A stretch of 64,000 bases of DNA from Pagrus major (Eukaryota > Chordata > Actinopteri > Spariformes > Sparidae). Each line of letters opens with the position of its first letter. Position 1 is the stretch's first letter. The position numbers were made by a program, and so were the translations under genes. The notes under the pieces are model-generated. The model was given only the letters and a program-made list of their open reading frames with translations. It was not told the origin of the DNA and searched no databases. This document shows positions 1-14,457 of this stretch, piece by piece. Where the stretch lies: NCBI RefSeq assembly GCF_040436345.1, contig NC_133223.1, forward strand, positions 5,023,847-5,087,846, given 5' to 3'.

Positions 1-396
1 GGGTGCGACTGCTTCCTGCAAAGCAAACAGCTACAGAGCATTTATGCTAGGGTGCAAGTTAGCCATGGTTGTGTGTTTGAGGATCATCCTACGAACCTCA
101 TTCGCCAAAACCCCTATTTGATTACTAAAGCAACAATGGTCATCACACGGAGCTCCGAAATGTACAGTAAACCCCACAGTCGTATTAGTTGACGTTACTC
201 CAGGAACTAGACGGAGCAAAAGCTAACGTTAGCTAGCTGGCCATTTCCAGGTCAGGCCCTTCCTATATGTTGTCTGCGAGCAAGTTGTCGACAAAAGACG
301 TGGAGACAAACCACACCACTAAAATGAGACGGCATTCCTTAGTCGTTGGGTCTTGTTTACAGTAATGTTCACGTATTCCTGCTGCGTGAAACGCAC
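1..396 (-). other. mob4: Start of mob4 intron 1 (partial)
   Basis: This is the intron that follows mob4 coding exon 1, read right to left. It opens with a GTGCGT donor (complement of 391-396). I looked for the next expected mob4 coding segment (beginning DFYNWPDESF in vertebrates) and did not find it, so intron 1 continues beyond the left edge. No other gene or recognisable repeat is visible here. Confidence 0.75.
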
Positions 397-456
397 CTTT
401 GCCTTGGTTCCAGGCCGATTCCTCCTGAGAACTGCAGTACCCTCCGCCATGACCAT
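397..456 (-). CDS. mob4: MOB family member 4 (phocein), coding exon 1 only
   Basis: The complement of 456-397 reads MVMAEGTAVLRRNRPGTKAK, the start of vertebrate MOB4/phocein as I know it, and is followed directly by a GTGCGT splice donor. The exon is 60 nt and ends in phase 0. MOB4 is a small zinc-binding Mob-fold protein that joins striatins and PP2A in the STRIPAK complex. It acts in the cytoplasm on kinase regulation and vesicle traffic. The rest of the protein (about 225 residues in family members) lies to the left of the window. There are two in-frame ATGs, at 456 and 450; the first is chosen because vertebrate orthologues start MVMAEG. The gene is on the same strand as hspe1 and downstream of it, as in mammals, where HSPE1-MOB4 readthrough transcripts are known. 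Confidence 0.9.
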
Positions 457-1764
457 CTCGACAGAATACCCGGATGTTCGTCAGCGGCTGTGTTGTAGCG
501 GCAGACTCGGATGTGATGTGAACACGGAGCGGCACACTCAAATGTTACATGACACCAGGAGTGGTGAAGTGTGACTATGTTTACACGTTACTAACTGTAC
601 TTAACTGCACATTTCAGGCACTTCTACTTTACTGTAACATTTCCATTCAAACTAATGTGTAATTACGGTTTTCAACTCGACACCCTGGCACCCTGGCACT
701 ACCGTTCCTAGTTACACAGACATGAGGGAAAACTGGAGAGATTAAGAAATACAACATGTTTGGGGAAAATAGGAAAAAGACAAATGACAAACGTGCCAAG
801 AAACATCACAAGTAGTAAAACTAAGGAGATGAAATATAAAATGAGCTAGTCGAAGATAAATAGAAGTGTGAATTATTTAATTGACTGGTAACAAGAGAAA
901 CAATAAAAAGATTATTTCTTTCTAGTTAAAAAAAATAAATAAAAAACTATATTTCTTCTTCAGTCCATTGAAAAATAAATATTATATTTCTGACTCACAC
1001 TTGTACTACATTAAATTTGACAGAGAAATATTGTACTTTTTACTCGGACACGTCATCTGTCTTACAGCTATGTATCAGTTACACTGTGGATAAAGCCTTT
1101 ACATATAAAACACTAACAATTTATACAACATGATGCATTGTTATAGCTTAAACTACACAATAGTCAAGGCTGGACAGGGCTGCCAACAGAGACAAGCAAG
1201 CACCAGACCCTCAGGGGCCCAAAAGTCCAAGGTCCACTATTTATCAATTGATTTCTGGTGATTTATTTCAGACTTGCCAGAAAATTTGCACTACGTATGT
1301 AAGTACAATATTAACTCACAAGGGTCCTGTATTATTACCTTGTCTTGTGCGCTGATGGTGCATATTCCTAAAAAACTGACTGACAAACAATTCACCTGAG
1401 GCAGTTGACGTTATTACAGCAGGAGCACTTATTAATCTGAGAATGAAGCACCTAGGTTTACTCTATTGTGTGCACTGCATCTAAAGGGAACAGGGAGGCA
1501 ACCGGTACATACACAGGGCACAGATAGTAGTTGTTGGATAGGTCACAAAATGTGATATCAATATACTGAGAATATAGTTCAAGTCATTTTTTTAAATGAC
1601 AATGGTCAAATGATATCAAGTGGTTCTTGTTCTTGGCAAGTCATGTTCATTTCTGTTTGCAGACTCTACTGTATGTGGCCAATGTCTGAATATTTCTCTT
1701 AAGTATACTGAATATCAACTACTGACCACTTTCAGGAAATGTATGAAATCCATAGACAAAAAGA
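457..1764. other. mob4 5' flank and mob4-hspe1 spacer
   Basis: The first ~100-150 bases above 456 should hold the mob4 5' UTR and promoter; no TATA box is visible. The rest is AT-rich and noncoding. The stretch around 955-1110 (TTGTACTACA, TTGTACTTTTTACTC, CTGTCTTACAGCT) resembles a degraded copy of a common fish dispersed repeat, seen again near 23665-23900 and 25925-26110. No open reading frame here looks genuine. Confidence 0.5.
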
Positions 1765-1783
1765 CAACAATCAACAGTTCACC

Positions 1784-1789
1784 TTTATT
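1784..1789 (-). terminator. hspe1: hspe1 poly(A) signal
   Basis: TTTATT on the plus strand gives AATAAA on the minus strand, about 150 nt past the hspe1 stop codon at 1937-1939. That spacing fits a short 3' UTR, with cleavage expected near 1765. Inferred from motif and position only. Confidence 0.6.
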
Positions 1790-1936
1790 ATTTTAACAAA
1801 ATGCAATTAGAATTATTTACATTTGCAATAACATAGAAAAAAGAAAAACAGACATGAAAGAAGCAACTTAATTTCTTCTCTCCAGGGATAACAGGGACTT
1901 GACATGTTTTACAGCAACTAAAATAAAAATGAAGAC

Positions 1937-4583
1937 TCATTCGACGTATTTTCCAAGGATATCTCCATCACGGAACAGGAAGTAGTCCTGAAGGTTAGAG
2001 TAAGAAAACAAATTAGCCAAGGGAGGCACAAAGGAAATAACACTTAACCTATTCAATTGAAAAGACTTGAATTGAAAATTTACTGCACCTTGTTCTCCAG
2101 GGTGACTTTAGTTCCACCATACTCTGGTAGGAGTACCTTCTCTCCAACATTCACACTGACTTTCTGCAAGTTCCCTTTCTAGAGAAAACAGCAGACCAAA
2201 CATTACCCATGATTTCTCACAGCCAAATAACTATAAAAGCCAACACAGCTCCTAGAAAATATGCTTTACAAGGAGGCCGAGAAAAGGTTATCACCTGATT
2301 GACAGAGCCAGGTCCCACTGCCACTACTGTCGCCTGCAGCACTTTGCCTTGAGACTTCTCTGGCAGCATGATGCCGCCCTTTGTTACAGTCTCTGCTGTG
2401 AGGCGCTCCACCAGCACACGGTCAAACAAGGGGAGGAATTTTCTGAAGGCCTGCAAGTGACCACAAAGACAGAAAATTAGCAAATAGTATCAATAACTAT
2501 CAAACAATATTTTAATTTTGTCACACCATCAATAAAGTTTTGACATTTTCTGTTAGAACCCCATAGTACCACAAGGGGGCTGTCTTGGGTCATAGACAAG
2601 GTTTGTGTTGCATAAACCCCAAAGACAGTGGACCCCCCCACCCCCCACCCACTGAGTTGGTTTTGCAACATCTGCAAGCACACACTGTGATAAGATAGAA
2701 TCTCTAACCAAGCTGATAGTGGTCGGTTAGAAATATTTTTAATACACAAAGATATTCAGGTTGAAATACAGGAGTGATTAATCTGCAATTGTGGCTGCTC
2801 TGTAGGGAAAGGGGGATGGGAAGTTGAGAGGGGGAGGGGAAGCACAGGTTAGGGCTACAGAGATCTTAAGTGAGGACTGTGTCTCAACCATAAATGAGCT
2901 GCTCCTTCACAGAGGCTGCCTTTGTGAAGTCAATTATTGCAAAACCCAGTGTAATGAATGTCATCATTTCTTTATTATATCTTATATTTCAGGCAGTGTG
3001 AAGTTCAAGTTACAACCAGCAGATGAATGCGGGAGGACAGCAGCTTTAGAAGATTTAAAACACCAGCTGCCAACAGTCTGATAACAGCAGATGTATGCGT
3101 GACCTTGGGTGAAGGTTGTTTGGGAGAGAGGAGGAGGGAGTTAAGGTTGGGAGAAGGACAGGTCCCAGTTTGTTGACTGATCAGATTAAGGAAATGACCA
3201 AAGGTGGGTTGGTTAGTTACTCATTGTTTAACTAAAGCACTGCTCATGAAATACGTTGATGATAAAGAGGCATCTTGGAATTTTGGGTAAAACACTGAGC
3301 TATGATAACAGCCTTGACTGGTGATGAAATATCCTGCAGGTTTTCATCATGTCAAGATAACACTCAAGGCCTGTTTGTTCAGTTTTCCAGAAGGTTCTCT
3401 CTGTAGTACTTTACAGAGTGGTAGGGGTACAAGTTGCATAAGATGGTTATGATTAACCTCACTTTTTCCAACTATCAGCTGCAAAGACTGTTATTATACT
3501 ATGGTGTTTTTAATATTTTGCCCAGCCCATTTCAATCAATTAGGGTTAACACATCTCAGTATTACAGCAATACAGATCAACAGCACTACAAACTACAGCC
3601 TGCACAATGACCACTGAGTTGTTATAAGCTTCATAAAGGCCAGGATTTATTGCAGGGCTGTTTTTGGTAGTTTTAGGTAGATACACATGAAAAGCTTGCA
3701 GCTTTTGGGCCCTGTATCTTATCCATTTACAATTTTGGTATTATATTCATACCATTTGTTTTTCTAGTACTACTTAGTGCTGCTAGAGTCAACATTCTTC
3801 ACAGCATGTCAGCAGATAAACAGTCATAACACAAACAGGTTACTATCACATACTACTTCTGCTACTATGTTAACAGGGTTGCGCTCTGATTGGACATTGG
3901 CTGTACGCTGATAGGTCATGAGGTCACAGCCTACGTACCGGAAGCCGGATATGATTTAAACGCGTATTTAATTCATACTTTTTCATTGAGCAAGGGCATG
4001 CATTGTGCAATATGACAGATGAATCCGACCAACCGAAGCCAATTTAAGATAATCGCACCACACTTGTCTGAATACTGATCAATGTGCCCACATACACGTT
4101 AATCAGCCACATGTGACTGCTGCACTTATGAATGCCAGGGTCAGATTCTCATAAGGTATGCGATTCATTTCTTAACACATCTATCGGATCCCAGATGATC
4201 ATACGATGATAGAAAAACCAACTCATCTTACTGAGTGTGCAGAAATATGTGTTAGCTAACACTGAGTATGTAGCTGCACCTGCAAGTTTAACGATAGAGA
4301 ATAGATACAAATAAAACCCGTCTGTCTTCTCCTCTAGTGTTTTCCACAATGTATCATGACGTAAACATGAATGTATTTAGCAAATGTCCCCTTTCCCACT
4401 CAGCTTCTCAGCGGCTTGACCTTGTGACTCGATGTTAAAGGTAGCTAACATAACATTAACTGCTAACGATAATTTAGCAGCCATATGAAGCCTGGTCAAA
4501 TATGTGGTCGGTCCGCTGGCTGTCTATCTGACTCTGTAGTTTAGTAAGTAATGGTGACAGTTTTGGACGAAGTGTCTTACCAT
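1937..4583 (-). CDS. hspe1: 10 kDa heat shock protein, mitochondrial (Hsp10/Cpn10)
   Basis: Four coding exons on the minus strand: 4583-4581 (the ATG alone, donor GTAAGA), 2450-2295 (52 codons), 2178-2089 (30 codons) and 1987-1937 (16 codons plus TGA). All junctions are phase 0 with AG acceptors, giving 99 residues, the usual size. Exon 2 begins AFRKFLPLFDRVLVER. The mobile loop that docks on Hsp60 is residues ~20-33, with the hydrophobic GGIMLPE at its tip. Exon 3 holds KVLLPEYGGTKV, and the C-terminus ends DGDILGKYVE. Hsp10 caps the Hsp60 ring in the mitochondrial matrix and closes the folding chamber. It has no cleaved presequence. An initiator codon alone in exon 1 is the known vertebrate HSPE1 structure. 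The gene is head to head with hspd1 and presumably shares its promoter. Confidence 0.96.
3886..3950. promoter_or_regulatory. Compact factor-binding cluster in hspe1 intron 1
   Basis: Within about 65 bp of otherwise AT-rich intron lie two inverted CCAAT boxes (ATTGG at 3889-3893 and 3896-3900), a perfect nuclear-receptor direct repeat AGGTCA-tg-AGGTCA (DR2 type, 3913-3926) and an ETS-like ACCGGAAG near 3937. Such clusters are typical of promoters or enhancers. Which gene it serves, or whether it drives an unseen transcript, cannot be told from sequence. Confidence 0.4.
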
Positions 4584-4666
4584 TTCTTGATGTCTGAGAG
4601 TCGGCGTGGAACTGCACCCCGGTTTTTTCGTGAGCGTGGATCTGACACACTGAAGGGGAATCACTC

Positions 4667-4672
4667 CACGTG
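4667..4672. promoter_or_regulatory. E-box CACGTG
   Basis: A perfect CACGTG palindrome (USF/MYC/TFE class) sits about 25 bp from the NRF1 palindrome, immediately upstream of or inside the hspe1 5' UTR. Motif match only. Confidence 0.4.
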
Positions 4673-4693
4673 AGGAAATATCCAGAAGGATTT

Positions 4694-4705
4694 TGCGCAT
4701 GCGCA
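4694..4705. promoter_or_regulatory. NRF1 site
   Basis: TGCGCATGCGCA is a perfect 12-bp palindrome and a full match to the nuclear respiratory factor 1 consensus (YGCGCAYGCGCR). NRF1 drives many nuclear genes for mitochondrial proteins, which fits a chaperonin promoter. It lies about 110 bp upstream of the hspe1 start codon. Confidence 0.65.
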
Positions 4706-4745
4706 CTACCTGACCTGAACTTGAAGGCCGATTCGTTGCCTAACA

Positions 4746-4753
4746 GAAAATTC
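4746..4753. promoter_or_regulatory. Partial heat-shock element
   Basis: GAA-aa-TTC gives two inverted heat-shock units in correct spacing; the third position reads GTA instead of GAA. It could act as a weaker HSF1 site next to the perfect element at 4942. Confidence 0.35.
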
Positions 4754-4890
4754 TAGTACATCAAATGCAAAGAGTAAAACAATTAATGTACATTTATACA
4801 GATTGTTTAATGAAACGAACCTATGTGGGTGATTTCTAAACTGTATTCTGGTTATTTCTCTGACATTCACACATTTAAAGTAGGAGCAAT

Positions 4891-4900
4891 ATTGCACAAT
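4891..4900. promoter_or_regulatory. C/EBP-like palindrome (possible mtUPR element)
   Basis: ATTGCACAAT differs by one base from the ideal C/EBP palindrome ATTGCGCAAT. Mammalian HSPD1/HSPE1 promoters are reported to carry a CHOP-C/EBP-beta site for the mitochondrial unfolded protein response. A site at the equivalent place is notable, but function here is inferred. Confidence 0.4.
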
Positions 4901-4927
4901 GTCAACTTTGACCTTTATTTTTTTCCT

Positions 4928-4932
4928 CCAAT
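4928..4932 (+). promoter_or_regulatory. CCAAT box
   Basis: CCAAT (NF-Y type) lies ten bases before the perfect heat-shock element, a common arrangement in heat-shock promoters. Confidence 0.4.
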
Positions 4933-4941
4933 GGCACACGC

Positions 4942-4954
4942 GAAAATTCTAGAA
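4942..4954. promoter_or_regulatory. Heat-shock element, perfect three-unit
   Basis: GAAAATTCTAGAA is GAA-nn-TTC-nn-GAA, three HSF1 pentamers in exact alternation. It sits roughly midway between hspe1 exon 1 and hspd1 exon 1, so one HSF1 trimer could induce both genes. This is the clearest regulatory motif in the window. Confidence 0.7.
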
Positions 4955-5199
4955 TAGGCTGCCCTGGAACGAGCACTGACATGTATTGTGAATAAAACAT
5001 CCTTAATGGTGAAGTGTACACATAACTTACGGTATAATATTATAAAAACCTTTACTGTGGTTTAGTCCGCGAGCTCGTTTCTTTAGAAAGAAAGTCATAT
5101 AAGACAAATATATAAGCATTATGATATTATTCAGAGTCCGGGGCGTGCCGGTGAAATACCCGGATGTGATGGGCCATGTGCAGTCCTCTCTCGGCAGCT

Positions 5200-5295
5200 T
5201 ATTTGCTCTACACCGCTGTCCTTACTTCCAGTCGTTATATCATTCCGTCTTGCAGACGAGCACCTTGTAGCCGCCACAAGCTTTTTACCTCACAA
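5200..5295 (+). other. hspd1: hspd1 noncoding exon 1 (5' UTR)
   Basis: The sequence ends CACAA followed by a strong GTAAGT donor at 5296. The next acceptor, TTCCCACAG at 6671-6679, precedes the hspd1 ATG by two bases. Vertebrate HSPD1 has a noncoding first exon spliced just before the start codon, so this fits. The 5' boundary is approximate and no TATA box is well placed. Confidence 0.6.
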
Positions 5296-6681
5296 GTAAG
5301 TGCTGACATTTTATAAAGTCTTCAAAGCTACATAGTACATATTCCATACTGTATACTTTTGACGAACGCTAGCCCTCGATGTCAGATTTTGTCCTGGCTT
5401 AGGTGTAACACTCGGCGCAACACTTCTCAGCAATGCTAGCTTTAATTACTCCTTGCTAACAGATTTCTCTTTTAGCTGCAAGGACACGCATGCTAAAATG
5501 TCACCACAGACTATCGCTAGCTGCCGAACCCTCTCTGTAAGCTACCATCTTGTCTTAGACGGATATTGAGTTATTTTATTTAATCAGGAATGTCGCGTCT
5601 CGTGTCCGACTGGTGAAACCTTTGCTTATGGAAGTCATACCCGAGTAGAGTGCTGTGGACAGCCTGAATGGCACACAGGAAGAGACCCATTACTAAGAAT
5701 TGTCGCCAGTCATACAATTATTGTGCAATTCTTGACGAGAGAGTCGCTGACAGTGTGATGGTCATTCATTAGGCTGAGCAGGGATGGTGAGGCAGTTCCG
5801 CACATGCTTTTACAATTTGACCTTGTGACGCACGACCTGAGGAGCACACGTGGGGTAACCAGGAACTGGTTTGGGGATACACTAAATAATCCTGTCACGA
5901 TCAAGGCCAGTATAAACACTAACCGGATTAGAAATGAAGATCAGCGTTTTCCAGATAGATAAAAATGGTGTTGAATGACTAGACACGATTTGCAAGCATA
6001 TCGAAGCTAAAAAACAGTTAACAGCTAACAGCAGGCAGCTTCTTTTTATTATTAATATATGGGGTTCGACAGTACGATTTAAAAAAAAAAAAGTGTAATC
6101 CTTTTAAGACTTTTATTAAGCAAAAATGCTAAAATAAATAAATAATAACTGACAGACTAAACGTTAATTAACACACTTGAAGGTAGTTGGATGTTTTGTC
6201 AGATTTCTTGTAAACATTTTTTATCACATGGATTTGGCATAATGCTGGTGTGGTGGTGTGAGCTTTGCTGTGATGTGTTTATGGTTATATTGTACCTTTT
6301 TGTATAAGGTGACTTGGAGAACTCTTGGAGAAAAATATTTGACCATCCAATGAGTGGAGGTTCATTCATTCACTGGTGGCACATCATAGCACTAGTGACC
6401 ACTAGGGGCACAGTTAACCTTTGTAACATAATCCGTCCTCTTGTGATAGTTGGGGGAGGGATGGATGGCTTTGGAGAATAATTATTTAGGTGTACTTTAG
6501 CCCCACTCATCACAGGAACCACACACCTATTTTCAATGTGTAAAATATTCTTCTGACATTCTTGCCCTTTCAAAAAGCTACACAATCATTTTCATTTGGA
6601 ACACCTTTGGTTCATGGCAGTGGTCATTAATGGTCTCAGACATGTTGCATAATTTTCCCTCTGTTTTTTCTTCCCACAGAG

Positions 6682-11469
<4,788 letters not shown>

Positions 11470-12096
11470 GCCAATCCTCCTGACTCGCTGTACAGACTAA
11501 GAGGCAGAGTGGTGCTGAGGGTGGCTGAGGAACAAAAGATAATCCTCCACGAACTGGCACCCACCTCAACCACACTTTGCCCATACAGACTGACTAACCG
11601 GCCATGAGTATGTTGGAGCTGCAAACAGTTGATGACCCCCACTACTTTACATGATTCTGCCTCCTGCCCCTTTGGCTGGGTGTCTGGAGGAGCCAGCCTC
11701 GCCCGACTCTGTCCTCCTCTGTCCCATTCACCCAGTCTGCTCAAAAAACTGAGGCCATCAATATCAGTTACTACATCAGAATTCTCCTCAGCTATCAACA
11801 TCGGCACAAAACTCAGTCCATCATATAAAATACCAGACAGAAAGAAAACTGCTTATACAGGAGAGACCATTCCATCTCTGTAAGAGGTAGTAAGTGATTA
11901 AAGTGGTCAAAGAAGAAACTAATATAGTATACACATTTATAATGCTCTGGTACCACAGAGAGAGAACGAGAAAAGATGCCTTGCCAGGATTGTGTCACTG
12001 TCCTTTTATTTTTGTCATGTTAATTTTCGTTTTGTTTTTTATATCTGCCATGTTTCTTTCTCAGCTAATATTATGTAGGTTAAAGTCTGTCATTTA

Positions 12097-12102
12097 ATTA
12101 AA
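12097..12102 (+). terminator. hspd1: Candidate proximal hspd1 poly(A) signal
   Basis: ATTAAA lies about 630 nt past the hspd1 stop. A second candidate, the canonical AATAAA at 12775-12780, would give a 1.3 kb 3' UTR. Sequence alone does not decide between them. Confidence 0.35.
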
Positions 12103-12204
12103 CAAATTATTTCTCACAGAGCTTGAGCATTTTCTGTGACTTTGTCCTTGAAATAATGACATGACATTGTATGTCTGCTGATGTCACATGCTCCCTTGTA
12201 CATG

Positions 12205-12262
12205 ACCACAGTTGGATGAGTGCCTAAATTACCAGAGTCTGAGTATCAGCAGGGGCCTGTTT
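12205..12262. repeat. Dispersed repeat, copy 2, past hspd1 stop
   Basis: GAGTGCCTAAATTACCAGAG and the following TCTGAGTATCA repeat the core found in hspd1 intron 9 near 10207, in the same orientation, differing by about one base over 30. If the 12775 poly(A) signal is used, this copy is part of the hspd1 3' UTR. Confidence 0.5.
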
Positions 12263-12774
12263 AAAACAATGTACAATTGAATTAATGTTTACTGAGGTGT
12301 GTGGAGCTTTTAAGTCTTGGAGTCATTTTCATGCATGCAGCATTGTGAGTTTTTCTCTGACCAGCAGCCTTTAGGTTACTGACCTTCATAGCTGAATATT
12401 GATTGCACAGTATACAGTAAGGCTGATGGTATGTAAGAGCAGAGGAGTGGGGCAGGGTCGTGAGGTAGGGTTCAAGTTACAAACTAGTTTGGACCGTTCA
12501 AGGTCTCAGCTACAAAGTCTAAATGTGATAACCTGTGGTGTCTGTGATGTTAAACATTGACCTTCATACACTCTGCTTTAAGTGCGAGTCACAAATGGCT
12601 GCAAAAGGAAAGTAACTACATAAAGTTTATTACTTACAGAGAACACACAGTCGGTGGTGTTTCTTTTCCAGGACATTATTCCTTTGTAAAATGGCAAATA
12701 GCAGCGATCATTCGACTTTTGTTTTGTACAATGTAGACATGATTAATGGTGATTGTTTTGTGTTTTTTTTATTT

Positions 12775-12780
12775 AATAAA
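12775..12780 (+). terminator. hspd1: Candidate distal hspd1 poly(A) signal
   Basis: Canonical AATAAA in an AT-rich setting, followed within 25 bases by a T/G-rich stretch. Alternative to ATTAAA at 12097. Confidence 0.35.
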
Positions 12781-13343
12781 TTCAATTGTTTAGATGTGTC
12801 AGTTACTCAAGTTCTTTAATACTTGTTCATTAGCTGAGGTCTAAAGTTCAACCTTGGAAACCGTGTTAAGATGACGATCACACCACAAGTTCTGTTCAGT
12901 AACTGTCCTGGAGCTTTCAATCATATGATCATCACTGATAATTTGACCAGAGTCCATTGAGTTAAGACATTTAGATTTCTATTTTTCTCAGCAGTCTAAT
13001 TTAAAAGTTGAGGTTCAATTCATCTTAAACAGCAGCTGATTAAACAATCTCACATTACATGACTTTCATCAGCAGACTCCAACTGCTGATGATCATTTTA
13101 GTCTTTAAAATGTTCTGTAAAAAATACACATGTAGAGTTTCTACAATCACATAACAGCAGGGCAGCTCCATCTGTCAACAAAGACCATGAGATATAATCT
13201 CTGAACAGCTGCTGAGTGGAGTGTTTGGTTTGATTCTTATGTCTCAGTGGTGTAATGAAGGCTGGGGGGCTTTATGTTCAACTGCACCTGCCCAGGTTCA
13301 TCATGGGTTCTTTAAATCTGTGAGAAAAATCTGGAAATCTATT

Positions 13344-14457
13344 AAAGGAACAGCTCACCCCCCCAAAAGAAAGAGTCATTATCTACTCAGCCCCATGCCA
13401 ATGGAAATTTGGATGAAGTTTCATAGTCCACAAAACATTTTTGGAACTTCACAGTAAAATGGTGTTGCAGCATTCTCCTAAACTGAAGTAGATGGGGACT
13501 TGATTTAAAATGGGAGAAAAAAAATAACTGAAAACAAAAATAAAATGGCTTCATACAGCTCGTCAGGTGTAATCCAACTCTACGGAAGCCCAAGGATTCC
13601 AGATGATTTGGAAAAAAGTAGTAATTGGCTGTGAATGCTAAAAGGCGTTTCTTATATAATCGTGCTAAAAGTTATTACCAAAACTCATCAGATAGCAGTG
13701 TGGTATCCTCTACATTAGCCAATTTAGAGCAAAATGATTACATGTTCTGAAACACAAGATGTATTTATTTAGACGTTTTATAATTTAATAGACAGTTCTG
13801 ACAATGTCAGACAGGGTGTACAAAAGGAGAGAAAGAGAGAGGACCGACTTAGTGAGGAGTGTGGTATATTTATGACTATAGACAGGTTGATGGCAGAATG
13901 GCTGGTGTTCTTAGGTCTGTTCCATGTCCTCTTTCCTCTGTGAGGTCAGAGGTCATTGGGTCTGTGTCTCCTTGTACTCCAACACAGGCACAGAGACCCG
14001 TGATATAACAGCATCATAATGTATATATAAGAATTTGGTTTCTTCTTATATTTGCATGTTCGGTCCACTCCATCTTTTTTCCAACAAACAGGTGAGTTTG
14101 AGTGGAGGTGCTCTCCTCAGCAGGATGATTTGTTCTGTTCTCTATCTGAATAACCCTCCAGTACACATCGTCAATTGAATGTTCATCTAAAAGACAGACA
14201 GCAGGCTGACAATCTTCGGGGGGAGCTTGAGATGGAAATCCAGCTTAAGAAACTCCTTGACAAACAATACCAGGAGCTGCAGGAGACACAGATACGCAGC
14301 CAGGAGAAGTTCAATGCTGACCTCCAGGTGGAGACACACAAGATCAAGAACTTGAGAAGATCTGTGTTTCACAGTTTGTGGTATACGAGACTCAGCCACA
14401 GCATGGGGCTGAGTAGATAATGAATTAACTTTCATTTTTGGAGTAACTCTTTCTTTA
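13344..14457. mobile_element. Inverted-repeat DNA element, ~1.1 kb, with foreign interior
   Basis: Both ends carry the same terminal sequence in opposite orientation. A 22-base segment at 13376-13397 (core CTACTCAGCCCCATG) is exactly complementary to 14402-14423, and the outer 30 bases also match imperfectly (AAAGGAACAGCTCACC against TGGAGTAACTCTTTCTTT). The left part to about 13500 (GTCCACAAAACATTTTTGG, GTTGCAGCATTCTCCTAAAC) matches the smaller element at 52294-52584. The interior from about 13600 to 14370 does not, and includes a coding-like segment. No transposase is seen, so it is nonautonomous. Confidence 0.7.
14175..14366 (+). other. Coding-like coiled-coil fragment inside the DNA element
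   Basis: One frame reads through a charged, heptad-like stretch (DNLRGELEMEIQLKKLLDK, then QYQELQETQIRSQEKFNADL) unlike random AT-rich noncoding sequence, before running into the element's right terminal repeat. I do not recognise the parent gene. It could be an exon fragment captured by the transposon, a degraded element ORF, or chance. There is no clear start or splice frame, so it is not called a gene. Confidence 0.35.

Larger units (their letters stand above)
4600..5260. promoter_or_regulatory. Bidirectional hspe1/hspd1 promoter
   Basis: The two chaperonin genes are divergent, with hspe1 exon 1 ending at 4583 and the noncoding hspd1 exon 1 near 5200-5295. Mammalian HSPE1 and HSPD1 share one bidirectional heat-inducible promoter, and this interval holds the parts expected of one. 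They are an NRF1 palindrome and E-box on the hspe1 side, a C/EBP-like site, a CCAAT box and a perfect heat-shock element in the middle. Transcription starts are inferred. Confidence 0.75.

Noticed and set aside
2824-3081. 85-codon plus-strand frame in hspe1 intron 1
   Set aside because: Composition and lack of similarity or splice context suggest chance.
5079-5087. Second heat-shock element near hspd1 exon 1
   Set aside because: TTC and GAA units are spaced by three bases instead of two, so it does not fit the consensus.
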